This document shows positions 45,063 to 53,417 of a DNA stretch of 64,000 bases, in pieces. The stretch lies in NCBI RefSeq assembly GCF_003955755.1, contig NZ_CP034465.1:930001-994000 (forward strand), given 5' to 3'. The notes under the pieces are model-generated. The model was not told the origin of the DNA, made no database searches, and saw only the letters and a program-made list of their open reading frames with translations. Source of the stretch: Jeotgalibaca ciconiae (GTDB lineage: Bacteria; Bacillota; Bacilli; Lactobacillales; Aerococcaceae). A program made the translations under genes and the position numbers. Positions within the stretch are counted from its first letter, which is position 1, and each line of letters starts with the position of its first letter.

Positions 45063-46710
45063 TATTTTTCATCTCCTTCTTTTCAAAGTAATTCCGAATC
45101 AAAACAATCATGATAATAAATAAGGTTAACATGACTGAGTATGCTTGTGCGAGGTTGTTTTCTCCTCCAGTTTGTAAGTTAAAAATCGTTAATCCTATGG
45201 TTTTCGAATTAGCTGCTACTAGCAAAGAAGAGAGAGTTAACTCAGTAAAGGCGCTGGTAAACAAGAGAAACGAACTAGAAAAAAGCTGGCTTTTGATAAT
45301 TGGAATAATGATTCGTCGCCATTTCTCAAAACTAGTGGAACCAGAAATAACTGCTGCTTCTTCCAATTCAATATTCACGCCCAAAAGAGCCGTGTTGCTG
45401 CCACGTAGAAGCAGCAGCAGATAGCGGGTGACATAGGCTATTAATAAAATACCCAATGTTCCGTAAACATGAGGTACATTACTCCAATAGAAAATCATGC
45501 TCAATGCCAATACAATTCCTGGAGTAGAGTAAGTAAGGGATGCACCGATTTCTAAGGGGAAAGTTGCTTTCTTATCGTGACGTTGTTTGTAATACATCGC
45601 CCAGACGCTCACGAAAATACTAATGAAAATAGTAGCAATCGTTAGACCAAGGCTTGTCAGAAAACCTTGATACATATGAGGTGTTTGCAAAATAAAACGA
45701 TAGTGCTCAAATCCCATATTGCTCGTATCAAAAAGGGATCGGCTGTATCCAATCTGTAAGGACGAGAAAAACATGACCATTAATGGAACAATGTTAACCA
45801 ATACCAATAAAAAAATAGACGTCCACTGAGTAACGAGCCTCTTTCCACTTGACAAAGTTATTCGTGCTTCAAAATCAGGTCTTGTTGAATCAAGGATGAC
45901 TGATTTCCTCAAAACCCACCATTGCAGAGCAATTCCAGAAAATGCAAGAATTGCTAAAAAAATAGAAAGAACTGCAGCTTCGTTAAAGCTTGTTGGTCCG
46001 AACCCGATTGCTTTTTCATAGATGTATGTACTTAGAACGGTTATGCCGGCTGATGAACCCAACGTAGCTGGAATAGCAAAGTTATCGATAGAACTTAGAA
46101 AGGCTAAAATAATCCCACTGATAATTGCTGGCAGGACGGACTTAAAATTAATATTTTTTAGTGTTTCTTTCATCTGATAACCAGCAATTTGAGAAGCTTG
46201 CTCTTGTTCTCTTGGCACTTTCCTTAAAATATCAACCAAGTTCAAATAAACTAGCGCTGCATTGCTAATACCCATGATTAAAATGATACTGCCTATTGAA
46301 TACATATTGATGACAGGGAGGCCATGCCCTCGCAAAAACTGATTAATGAGGCTGTTCCCAGCAAAAAGAGCTGTCCAAGAAAGTGTTACAACGTATCCCG
46401 GGATGACATAAGGTAAAATAACTAATAACTCAATCAATTTTTTTTGACGGATATTCGTATAAGCAATAATTAAAGCAAAAAGAACACCTAATACAATTGC
46501 TATCAGAGTAGAGCCTAAAGCGATTATTATCGTATTTTTTATTGCTTGCAATGTTCGATCTGATTCAAAAATCGCGCTGAAATTTCTTAAACCATAACCG
46601 CCATCTACTTCAAAACTCATTTTAAAAAGGGCAAAGAGCGGGAAAAGAAAGACGGACAGCCCTATGACAAGAAATAGTAATCGATGAATAAATAATTTAA
46701 ATTTGGACAT
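45055..46710 (-). CDS. ABC importer permease, two fused FbpB-type domains
   Basis: 551 aa from the ATG at 46710 with AAAGGAG. About twelve transmembrane helices in two halves, each with an EAA-like loop: EQEQASQIAGYQMKETLKNI and LEEAAVISGSTSFEKWRRII. This internally duplicated permease is typical of ferric-ion-type, AfuB and phosphonate-type importers. It pairs with the ATPase and lipoprotein of this operon. Confidence 0.88.
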   Translation of the reverse strand: MSKFKLFIHRLLFLVIGLSVFLFPLFALFKMSFEVDGGYGLRNFSAIFESDRTLQAIKNTIIIALGSTLIAIVLGVLFALIIAYTNIRQKKLIELLVILPYVIPGYVVTLSWTALFAGNSLINQFLRGHGLPVINMYSIGSIILIMGISNAALVYLNLVDILRKVPREQEQASQIAGYQMKETLKNINFKSVLPAIISGIILAFLSSIDNFAIPATLGSSAGITVLSTYIYEKAIGFGPTSFNEAAVLSIFLAILAFSGIALQWWVLRKSVILDSTRPDFEARITLSSGKRLVTQWTSIFLLVLVNIVPLMVMFFSSLQIGYSRSLFDTSNMGFEHYRFILQTPHMYQGFLTSLGLTIATIFISIFVSVWAMYYKQRHDKKATFPLEIGASLTYSTPGIVLALSMIFYWSNVPHVYGTLGILLIAYVTRYLLLLLRGSNTALLGVNIELEEAAVISGSTSFEKWRRIIIPIIKSQLFSSSFLLFTSAFTELTLSSLLVAANSKTIGLTIFNLQTGGENNLAQAYSVMLTLFIIMIVLIRNYFEKKEMKNNG

Positions 46711-46732
46711 AAAATCTCCTTTAAAAATAAGG

Positions 46733-46768
46733 AAAAATGAGCTTGGATATTCATCCCAACCCATTTTT
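46733..46768 (-). terminator. Weak hairpin between binding-protein and permease genes
   Basis: On the minus strand AAAAATGGGTTGG pairs (with G-U pairs) with CCAAGCTCATTTTT. Such partial terminators commonly leave more mRNA for the binding protein than for the permease. Confidence 0.5.
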
Positions 46769-46796
46769 CTAATGATTATTTTGAAATTGTACGGGC

Positions 46797-47870
46797 TTAC
46801 TCTTGACCAAAAATTTCAGCAAATTGTTCTTTATCAGCATCACGTGTTTCCATTACTTTACCCGCATCGAATTCCATTGGAGTTATTTCATCTACTCCTT
46901 TTAATCCTTCCGGAGCTGGTACCCCTTCGCGAACAGGTGTATAACCCATCTCTGATGTAGCCGCTTGTCCATCTTCAGAAAGAATATAGTCCACAAAGTA
47001 TTGGGCCATCTCAGCATTTTCTGCATCTTTAATAATACCGATTGGTTCCGTTACATATAAAGAGCCTTCTTCTGGATAGATGAATTCAATAGGAGCACCG
47101 TCCAAACGAGCACGATTAGCCATGTAGTCCACAATCATCCCTACACCTTCCTGCCCATTTAATAAGGCATCCCGTACAGTTCCATTTCCTTGCCCTACAA
47201 ATAAAGCATTTTCTTTCATACTTTCATACCATTTCCATCCCAATGAATCTTGTTGGGTAAGGATAGAAAGGTTCAAAGATGCTGCTCCAGAATACAAGGG
47301 GCTCGGTATCATAATTTGATCTGCATAAGCAGAATCTGTCATACTTTGAAATCCAGTAATTCCACTAGGATCTGCAAGGTCTGTATTCACGGCAATCCCT
47401 GTCACAATCAATTTTGTTCCTGTATAGAGCTTTTCTTCGTCAATATATTCTGCTGGAATTGCATCTAGTTCGGAAGATTCATAAGGTTGTAACAAATCCT
47501 CTTCCGCTAAACCTTCAAATGTGAAGCTATCTGATACAAGCAGTGCATCCGCCAAAATGTCGCCTGTTTCTTTTTCCGCCATTACTTTAGAGAGAACTTC
47601 TTCCGTACCCGAACGGAAAACATCTACCGTAATATTCGGATATGCTTTATTAAATGATTCTATAAGTTGCGCAATATCTTGTTCTGGTTGGGATGTATAG
47701 AGTGTAAAGCTTCCCTCCGCGTCAATTGTTGAAGAGACAGTTGAACTTTCTTCGCTCAATTCAGGCGCTGAAGAAGTTGTTTCCCCTGCTCCTTCCTCTG
47801 CACTTGTTGTTCCACATGCTGCTAAAGTCGCAGCAGATATTCCCATTAAAAGCCATTTATTCCATTTCAT
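46797..47870 (-). CDS. ABC importer substrate-binding lipoprotein, Fbp/Afu-type
   Basis: 357 aa from the ATG at 47870, which overlaps the preceding stop codon (ATGA). The lipoprotein signal peptide ends in LAAC, then a Ser/Glu/Thr-rich linker (about 25-50). The periplasmic-binding fold starts FTLYTSQPEQDIAQLIESF and includes VDVFRSGTEEVLSKVMAE and FVDYILSEDGQ. It belongs with class F ferric-type binding proteins, but I do not see the paired tyrosines of FbpA iron ligands; the comparable region reads GVGMIVDYMANRARLDG. An organic anion such as a sugar phosphate or phosphonate is more plausible than iron (inference). Confidence 0.85.
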   Translation of the reverse strand: MKWNKWLLMGISAATLAACGTTSAEEGAGETTSSAPELSEESSTVSSTIDAEGSFTLYTSQPEQDIAQLIESFNKAYPNITVDVFRSGTEEVLSKVMAEKETGDILADALLVSDSFTFEGLAEEDLLQPYESSELDAIPAEYIDEEKLYTGTKLIVTGIAVNTDLADPSGITGFQSMTDSAYADQIMIPSPLYSGAASLNLSILTQQDSLGWKWYESMKENALFVGQGNGTVRDALLNGQEGVGMIVDYMANRARLDGAPIEFIYPEEGSLYVTEPIGIIKDAENAEMAQYFVDYILSEDGQAATSEMGYTPVREGVPAPEGLKGVDEITPMEFDAGKVMETRDADKEQFAEIFGQE

Positions 47871-48640
47871 TTCCAATTTTCCTCCTCTAAATAATTCAAA
47901 TTTTCAAGAAATAATTCCAGTTCTTTACTTTGATCCATTCCTTCTATTACAATTGGCAAGCCGCTTGCTGTTAAGTATGGTTTTAATACCTGAAAATCTA
48001 AGTCACCTACTCCAATTGGCGTGTGATACTTTCCTTTAATATGATTGCTTATATGCAACTTTCGAATACGAGGAAGTTGCTCTAGATGGTCGATAATCAT
48101 TTCTTCATTTTGACAGTGAGCAAGGTCCAAAGTAAGGTACATCTTCTCCCATAAATCATCCGCAATTCGTTTCATTATGCGGCGATCCGTGACAAATTCC
48201 TTACCGACCGGCTCCATAATTTCAAAAGAAATTGACTGTTCCAACCTATCCGCATATTCCATTAATTGTTTCATGGAATCATACATAAAGTTGTCATAAT
48301 TACTTTCTTCTAAAGGAATTGACATTCTTCCAGGATGAATCGTAACATCCTTAGCACCTAAAGTGTGGGCAAAATTGATCGATTTCTTCGTTTGTTCCAA
48401 GGCAGTATCACGAACAGGACGTTGCAAGGAGCATAAATTCAAGTCCCAGCTAAATGCGTGAACAAAAACTTCCCTTCTGTATTTATAAATAAGTTCCTGT
48501 AATTCTTCTATCGAAACTCTTTGATATTCCATTTGTTGATGGAATATTTCCAAACCCATTTCATACTTTTGAGCGGTCTGGAAAATTTCTTCGATTGGGT
48601 GATTCCACATTAGAGGTGTGGAGAGATAAAAATTAACCAT
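47867..48640 (-). CDS. Sugar phosphate isomerase/epimerase-type TIM barrel (AP2Ec)
   Basis: 257 aa of the xylose-isomerase-like TIM barrel superfamily. Likely metal ligands lie in FEIMEP, LTLDLAHCQ, LHISNH and IVIEGM; PIGVGDLDF is also typical. It begins the five-gene operon and ends overlapping the lipoprotein start. Members epimerise or isomerise sugars and polyols, or act as endonuclease IV-like hydrolases; the phosphatase and importer context suggests a sugar or polyol step. Confidence 0.82.
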   Translation of the reverse strand: MVNFYLSTPLMWNHPIEEIFQTAQKYEMGLEIFHQQMEYQRVSIEELQELIYKYRREVFVHAFSWDLNLCSLQRPVRDTALEQTKKSINFAHTLGAKDVTIHPGRMSIPLEESNYDNFMYDSMKQLMEYADRLEQSISFEIMEPVGKEFVTDRRIMKRIADDLWEKMYLTLDLAHCQNEEMIIDHLEQLPRIRKLHISNHIKGKYHTPIGVGDLDFQVLKPYLTASGLPIVIEGMDQSKELELFLENLNYLEEENWK

Positions 48641-48678
48641 AGTTTTTTAATATAACTCCTTTCATCAGGACAATTTCT

Positions 48679-48684
48679 ATTATA
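48679..48684 (-). promoter_or_regulatory. Candidate -10 of the importer operon
   Basis: TATAAT on the minus strand, 39 bases before the isomerase gene start; no good -35. Confidence 0.4.
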
Positions 48685-48756
48685 GGCGGTGGGTATAAAT
48701 TCAATGTAAAATTCAGGTTAAGCTTTCTTACTTATGCTAAAAATACGTAAAGTCTG

Positions 48757-48765
48757 TGCTATGAT
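48757..48765 (+). promoter_or_regulatory. Extended -10 of the CX5R phosphatase gene
   Basis: TG-c-TATGAT, 20 bases before the start codon; the -35 is not evident. Both promoters of the divergent pair share a 145-bp gap. Confidence 0.5.
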
Positions 48766-48785
48766 GATTTTAAAATTAGGAAGAA

Positions 48786-49505
48786 ATGAGTGAGAGAATG
48801 GGAAGACATTTTTATTTTGAAGAAATTGCAAATTTCCGAGACTTAGGGGGATATAACACAAAAAAAGGCGAGATTTTAAAAGAAGGTAAAATTTTCCGCT
48901 CCAGTATGCTGTATGGTCCAACAAAACACGACAAGCAAAAATGGGAACAGCTTGGCATTAACACGATTATTGATTTGCGAGCCCCAAAAGAATTGATTCG
49001 TGAACCGAATCCTTATGAAGGTTTTGTTTCTATTTATGAAAATGTTAACTTAAGTGGAGGAAAAGATGCTGGACGTAGCGGAGAATTAGCTAAGACGGCG
49101 AATAATCCATACTTCATGAGTGAACGATACTTAGAATATTTGAAAGAAAAAGATGAAATAGCAAAAGCTTTTCATTTGTTCCTTGAACAAAAAAACACTC
49201 CCCTTGTTTATCATTGTAGTGCAGGAAAAGACCGGACAGGAGTCATCAGTTATTTACTTTTAAGCCTTCATGACGTGCTTTTAGCTGAGATTGTAGCAGA
49301 CTATCAAGTATCTTATACCTATATCAAGCAAGATAGTCGTATCTTAGATCCCAGTAAAAATTTGAATATCTATGTTTCCTTTCCTGAGACAATGGAGATT
49401 TTTCACAAGGAATTCATCAAAGAATATAAAACGATAGAAAACTATTTCCACCATATTGATTTCAGTGATGACGAAATTACTGAACTGAAACAGCTGCTAT
49501 TGTAA
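48786..49505 (+). CDS. Tyrosine-phosphatase-like CX5R phosphatase
   Basis: 239 aa of the LipA/MptpB/Siw14-like tyrosine-phosphatase group. The P-loop HCSAGKDRTG contains C144 and R150, and NFRDLGGYNTKKGEIL near the N-terminus and IIDLRAPKE are the family start motifs. Lysine in the P-loop (AGKDR) is a feature of enzymes active on phosphoinositides or other phosphorylated polyols as well as proteins. Divergent from the importer operon, with which it may share substrate. An ATG at 48798 is an alternative start. Confidence 0.88.
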   Translation: MSERMGRHFYFEEIANFRDLGGYNTKKGEILKEGKIFRSSMLYGPTKHDKQKWEQLGINTIIDLRAPKELIREPNPYEGFVSIYENVNLSGGKDAGRSGELAKTANNPYFMSERYLEYLKEKDEIAKAFHLFLEQKNTPLVYHCSAGKDRTGVISYLLLSLHDVLLAEIVADYQVSYTYIKQDSRILDPSKNLNIYVSFPETMEIFHKEFIKEYKTIENYFHHIDFSDDEITELKQLLL

Positions 49506-49515
49506 CAACTATAAG

Positions 49516-49720
49516 AAAAGCGGACAAGTCCGCCTTGGCCTATGAAAAAATAGGAAATTTGACCCTGAATTGTCAGGAGACTTCACGCTTCAGCGGGTTA
49601 GTCGAATGATATGCGTTAGCGAGCAACGAAGCGCGCAATGGGGCAAATTTATCTTTTTTTCACTAGGTCAGGACTTGGGAGCTAGACATTGATGGCTGAA
49701 CTTATAATCCCCTAGTCTAT
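49516..49720 (+). repeat. ~205-bp structured repeat, copy D
   Basis: Full-length copy, 205 bp, differing from copy C at very few positions (GAGCAACGAAG for GAGCAGCGAAG). It abuts the terminator at 49724, ten bases after the phosphatase gene. Confidence 0.92.
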
Positions 49721-49723
49721 GAA

Positions 49724-49764
49724 AAAGTCCTCTACGTTTTTCGTTTCGTAGAGGACTGTTCTTT
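49724..49764. terminator. Terminator abutting repeat copy D
   Basis: AGTCCTCTACG / CGTAGAGGACT, followed by GTTCTTTT. Confidence 0.8.
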
Positions 49765-49914
49765 TATTAAAAATTAAAGTTTATCTTGCGTCTAGTGTTC
49801 TGCTCTATCTTTTGTAGGTTGTTTTACGTACAAAGCTCGTAACTGAAGAGGAAATATGTAAAATTCAGATGTGATTTCCCTACTATAATGATTTATAGAT
49901 ATTTTATAAAAAAG

Positions 49915-49943
49915 TTGAAATCGGTTTCTTTCTGTGATATATT
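49915..49943 (+). promoter_or_regulatory. Promoter with embedded cre before the antiterminator-EIIBC-deacetylase operon
   Basis: TTGAAA (49915-49920), 17-bp spacer, TATATT (49938-49943). TTGAAATCGGTTTCT (49915-49929) matches the cre consensus fully and covers the -35, as at dexB. Confidence 0.72.
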
Positions 49944-49966
49944 CTTAGTATAACTTAATAAAATTT

Positions 49967-50047
49967 GGATTGTTACTCTTTTTGGAGGCATTACCATTGA
50001 ACGTTTGACTAGTTCTTTGGCTTCGTGCGCTCAAAAAGAGTTTTTTT
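49967..50047 (+). promoter_or_regulatory. RAT antiterminator overlapping a leader terminator
   Basis: The RAT at 49967-49995 begins GGATTGTTACTC and ends GGCATTACC, matching the BglG/LicT RAT pattern. Its part ACTCTTTTTGGAG (49975-49987) pairs with CTCAAAAAGAGT (50030-50041), which is followed by seven T: a terminator that binding of the antiterminator would prevent. Confidence 0.82.
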
Positions 50048-50100
50048 GAGCAAAAAAATCGGAAAGGAGGATATGATTAAGAGCTAATCATCACTTTATT

Positions 50101-50928
50101 ATGAAAGTTATAAAAAAGATTAACAATAATGTCGCTATCTGCCTTGATGCAAATGAAAATGAACTGGTAGCTTTTGGAAAAGGAATCGGTTTTCCAAAAA
50201 TACCTTATGAATTGACGGATTTAAGTAAAATTTCAATGACCTTTTATCAAATTGATTTTCATTATTATAAATTACTGTCTGAAATTCCTTCAGAAATTTT
50301 AGATATCAGCATAGAAGCAGTCAGAATAGCTCAACAGCAATTAAAAAATTTCCTGAATCCGAACATGGTATTTAGTTTAGCAGATCATATTCACTTTGCC
50401 ATCACCCGCGTTCAAAAATTGAAAAATATGAAATTAGTCTTCTCTTATGATGTAGAGCATTTCTATCCTCAAGAAACTGAATTAGGCAAATTTGTCGTCA
50501 AGCTAATTCAAAAACGGTTACACATTACCTTACCTGATTCTGAAATTACAAACATTGCTATGCACTTTGTTAATGGTCAAATGGAAAATGAAGTCAGCTC
50601 AACCGAACAGAGTACAGAAGATTTGATTGAAGTCATTTCTCAGAAAATTGAGGACACTTTCCAAATGGAATTGAACCGAAATGAATTTAATTATAATCGC
50701 CTTGTAATGCATCTGCGTTACTATATTATTCGTCTACAAGAAGAAGAGCAGTTTATGGATAGCAACGAGATGCTCTTTCAAACTATGAAAGAGAATATGC
50801 CAAAAGTTTATCATTGCGCGGCAGAAATTGCTAAACTCATCCAGCAATCAGTCGGAAAAAATAGTACTGACGACGAACTATTATACTTGATGATTCATAT
50901 CAATCGAGTCATTAAAAATACTCAATAA
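50101..50928 (+). CDS. BglG/LicT-family transcriptional antiterminator
   Basis: 275 aa. CAT RNA-binding domain (about 1-58: VIKKINNNVAICLDANENEL, then GKGIGFPKIPYEL), PRD1 (about 65-170; LADHIHFAITR) and PRD2 (about 171-275; LRYYIIRLQEEEQ, LLYLMIHINRV). It most likely reads the RAT in its own leader and so controls itself, the EIIBC and the deacetylase. Oddly, the strong AAAGGAGG (50063-50070) is 30 bases upstream of the ATG, with a four-codon open frame (50073-50087) between. Confidence 0.88.
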   Translation: MKVIKKINNNVAICLDANENELVAFGKGIGFPKIPYELTDLSKISMTFYQIDFHYYKLLSEIPSEILDISIEAVRIAQQQLKNFLNPNMVFSLADHIHFAITRVQKLKNMKLVFSYDVEHFYPQETELGKFVVKLIQKRLHITLPDSEITNIAMHFVNGQMENEVSSTEQSTEDLIEVISQKIEDTFQMELNRNEFNYNRLVMHLRYYIIRLQEEEQFMDSNEMLFQTMKENMPKVYHCAAEIAKLIQQSVGKNSTDDELLYLMIHINRVIKNTQ

Positions 50929-50942
50929 GGAGAATGGACATT

Positions 50943-52358
50943 ATGAACCAAGATAATAAATATCAAAATCTAGCGAATGAAATACTAGATAACATTGGCG
51001 GGAAAGAAAATGTTTCTTACGTCACGCATTGTATGACAAGACTCCGTTTTAACGTAAAGGATAATAGCTTGCCAAATATCGAAAAATTAAATACAGTTCC
51101 CGGGGTATTAGGAGTTGTTCTTTCAGGTGGGCAATTACAAGTAATTATTGGACAAACAGTCGACCGTGTTTACGAACAATTAAATAAAATGGGCAATTTC
51201 AATTCATCGGATTTCATTATTGATCCGAGTGACCAAATAAAAGAAAAACTGACACTTAAAAAAATTGGTAATAATATTCTTAATGCTCTGGCAGGTTGTT
51301 TAACTCCTTTGATCCCATTGTTAGTTGCAACTTCTATGTTTAAAATGGTTGTGGCATTACTTGGACCAGGAATGTTTAATATTTTAGCGGCAGAAACTGA
51401 TTTATACACACTTCTTACTTTCATCGGTGATGCAGGTTTTTATTTCTTCCCTATTTATATTGCCTATACAGCTGCCCAAAAATTCCAAGTTACAACTGTC
51501 ATTGCAATGTTTTTAGGTGGGATCATGATTCATCCTACATTTGTTCAAATTGCAACGGAAGGTATTGATTTTAGTGTCTATGGAATTCCCGTACAAGCTC
51601 AAGTCTATTCAAGTACAGTCATCCCGATTATTCTATCTGTGTGGATTATGTCCTACATTGAAAAATTTTTCAAAAAACATTTGCCAAATACTTTGAAAAC
51701 CATTTTTGCACCAACGTTAACCATTGCGATCATGGTTCCTATTTCTTTAATCGTTCTTGGACCAGCTGGTAATTTTGTTGGGAATTATATTTCGCAAGGC
51801 ATCTTGTCATTAGGAAATCTAGGCGGACTAGGTACGATAATAGCGATTGGTTTGATTGGCGCACTGTGGCAATTTTTGGTTATGACGGGTATGCATCTAT
51901 TGATGATTACTACGATGATTATGATATTTTCTTCGACTGGGTTTGATAATTTTGTTACTTTAGGAGCTGTTTCTGCCTCTATGGCTGTTACAGGAATGTG
52001 TTTGGGAGCTGCCTTACGTCTTAAAGGGAAAGAAGAACGCAGTTTAGCTTGGAGTTATGTCATTGCTGGATTTATTGGTGGAGTGACAGAACCAGGACTT
52101 TATGGCCTTGCTGTCAAATACAAAAAACCATTTATCGGTCTCATGGTAGGCGGCCTTGCAGGCGGTATTTATGCCGCTATTACAGGTGTGACCGCATATG
52201 CACTTGTACCAGTGGCTAATTTTTTGGCTCTCACTGCATATTTCGGTGGTTCTACCGCTAATCTTATTAATGGCATAATTAGTGGTTTGATCGCCATTGT
52301 CGTAGCTGGTGTGGTAACTTACTTTATTGGTTTTGAAGAAGCAGAGAAGGTGAATTAA
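50943..52358 (+). CDS. PTS EIIBC transporter, beta-glucoside/sucrose type, without IIA
   Basis: 471 aa from the ATG at 50943 (AAGGAG 10 bases upstream; the ATG at 50934 is too close to it). IIB comes first (about 1-85), with the phospho-cysteine in VTHCMTRLRF, then the IIC membrane domain (about 105-460) with GVTEPGLYGLAVKYKKP. No IIA domain is fused or adjacent, so it must borrow one, for example the IIA of the glucose EIICBA at 39802. The downstream deacetylase suggests an N-acetylated sugar or disaccharide. Confidence 0.88.
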   Translation: MNQDNKYQNLANEILDNIGGKENVSYVTHCMTRLRFNVKDNSLPNIEKLNTVPGVLGVVLSGGQLQVIIGQTVDRVYEQLNKMGNFNSSDFIIDPSDQIKEKLTLKKIGNNILNALAGCLTPLIPLLVATSMFKMVVALLGPGMFNILAAETDLYTLLTFIGDAGFYFFPIYIAYTAAQKFQVTTVIAMFLGGIMIHPTFVQIATEGIDFSVYGIPVQAQVYSSTVIPIILSVWIMSYIEKFFKKHLPNTLKTIFAPTLTIAIMVPISLIVLGPAGNFVGNYISQGILSLGNLGGLGTIIAIGLIGALWQFLVMTGMHLLMITTMIMIFSSTGFDNFVTLGAVSASMAVTGMCLGAALRLKGKEERSLAWSYVIAGFIGGVTEPGLYGLAVKYKKPFIGLMVGGLAGGIYAAITGVTAYALVPVANFLALTAYFGGSTANLINGIISGLIAIVVAGVVTYFIGFEEAEKVN

Positions 52359-53105
52359 TTGGAGATTTTAATTAGAGCAGATGATTTAGGTTATTCAGAA
52401 GCAGTTAATTATGGAATGGCGAAGACAGTCATAGAGGGCATTGTCAACAATGTTGGAGTAATGGTCAATATGCCAGCAACCCAACACGGTCTAGATTTAT
52501 TAAAAGATGTAGAAGTATGTTACGGATGCCATACAAATATCTGTATGGGAAGACCTTTAACAAACCCAAAACTTATACCAAGTATTACAACCCCTGCTGG
52601 TTTTTTTAAATCTTCTAAAGAATACCGTCAAGCAGAAACGGATTTTGTTGTTCTTGATGAAGTATTGCTTGAGATTGAAGCTCAATATCATAAATTTGTT
52701 GCATTAACTGGTCAACAGCCCCAATATTTTGAAGGACATGCGATTACGAGCGTGAATTTCCAGAAAGGATTGCAACTGATTGCTAAAAAGTACAATTTAA
52801 AGTATTCTGGTTTCCCAGCAGAAGGAGAACCTTTGTTCATCAACCATACTAAAGTAACTATGTGGATGGAAAGTACCGATCCTGGATATGATCCTTTTCT
52901 AAGTTTACAAAAAATGGTTAAATATTCTTCTGAAGATGCAGTATCAATGATGGTTTTACATCCTGGGTACTTAGATGATTTTATTCTAAAAAATTCTAGC
53001 CTGACCATTCCTCGTACACTGGAAGTTGAAATGTCGATCAGTCCGAAAATGAAATATTGGCTCGCAGAAAATAATATCCAACTATTAACTTATGATGATT
53101 TGTAA
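52359..53105 (+). CDS. chbG: ChbG/HpnK-family carbohydrate deacetylase
   Basis: 248 aa YdjC-fold metal-dependent deacetylase. RADDLGYSEAVNYG holds metal ligands D8/D9; H58 in CYGCHTNI and H in FEGHAIT complete the likely site, with LHPGYLDD near the C-terminus. E. coli ChbG removes an acetyl group from chito-oligosaccharide phosphates after PTS uptake. It starts at TTG in the base after the EIIBC stop, with AAGGTG inside that gene, so the two are tightly coupled. No phospho-glycosidase is in the operon. Confidence 0.87.
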   Translation: MEILIRADDLGYSEAVNYGMAKTVIEGIVNNVGVMVNMPATQHGLDLLKDVEVCYGCHTNICMGRPLTNPKLIPSITTPAGFFKSSKEYRQAETDFVVLDEVLLEIEAQYHKFVALTGQQPQYFEGHAITSVNFQKGLQLIAKKYNLKYSGFPAEGEPLFINHTKVTMWMESTDPGYDPFLSLQKMVKYSSEDAVSMMVLHPGYLDDFILKNSSLTIPRTLEVEMSISPKMKYWLAENNIQLLTYDDL

Positions 53106-53123
53106 AAATAACTTTTTAATATA

Positions 53124-53170
53124 GAAAACTCTCAATCGTTTGTTTTTAACAGCGGTTGAGAGTTTCTTTT
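53124..53170. terminator. Terminator after the deacetylase gene
   Basis: GAAAACTCTCAA / TTGAGAGTTTC followed by TTTTG. Confidence 0.85.
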
Positions 53171-53172
53171 GT

Positions 53173-53409
53173 TTAATCCTCATCTTTTATATCAATATCT
53201 TCAGGAACAGGTGTATTCAAATATTCTTCAAGAGCGAATTTTTGTTTTTGACGTTCGTTTATGAAAAGGTTGAATTGTTCTTTATAAAGGAGAATCTCAT
53301 CCTCCACACGTACAAACCGCACTTGTTTTTCCCGGATTAGACGATGGATTTCACTAACAGGCAATTCTAAATATTCTGCAGTTTCTTCAACGGTTAAATA
53401 CAATCGCAC
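53173..53409 (-). CDS. Small excisionase-like helix-turn-helix protein
   Basis: 78 aa. The N-terminal half (LTVEETAEYLELPVSEIHRLIREKQVRFVRVEDEILL) is a MerR/excisionase-like HTH_17 winged helix; the C-terminus is acidic. No integrase, att site or mobile element is seen, so this is more likely a chromosomal regulator or accessory protein than a phage excisionase. Last gene of a three-gene operon (8-base gap). Confidence 0.75.
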   Translation of the reverse strand: MRLYLTVEETAEYLELPVSEIHRLIREKQVRFVRVEDEILLYKEQFNLFINERQKQKFALEEYLNTPVPEDIDIKDED

Positions 53410-53417
53410 TCTTCCTT

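Noticed and set aside
53173-53409. Excisionase-like HTH protein as a sign of an integrated element
   Set aside because: No integrase, attachment-site repeats or mobile genes occur nearby, and it is in an operon with two conserved chromosomal genes.
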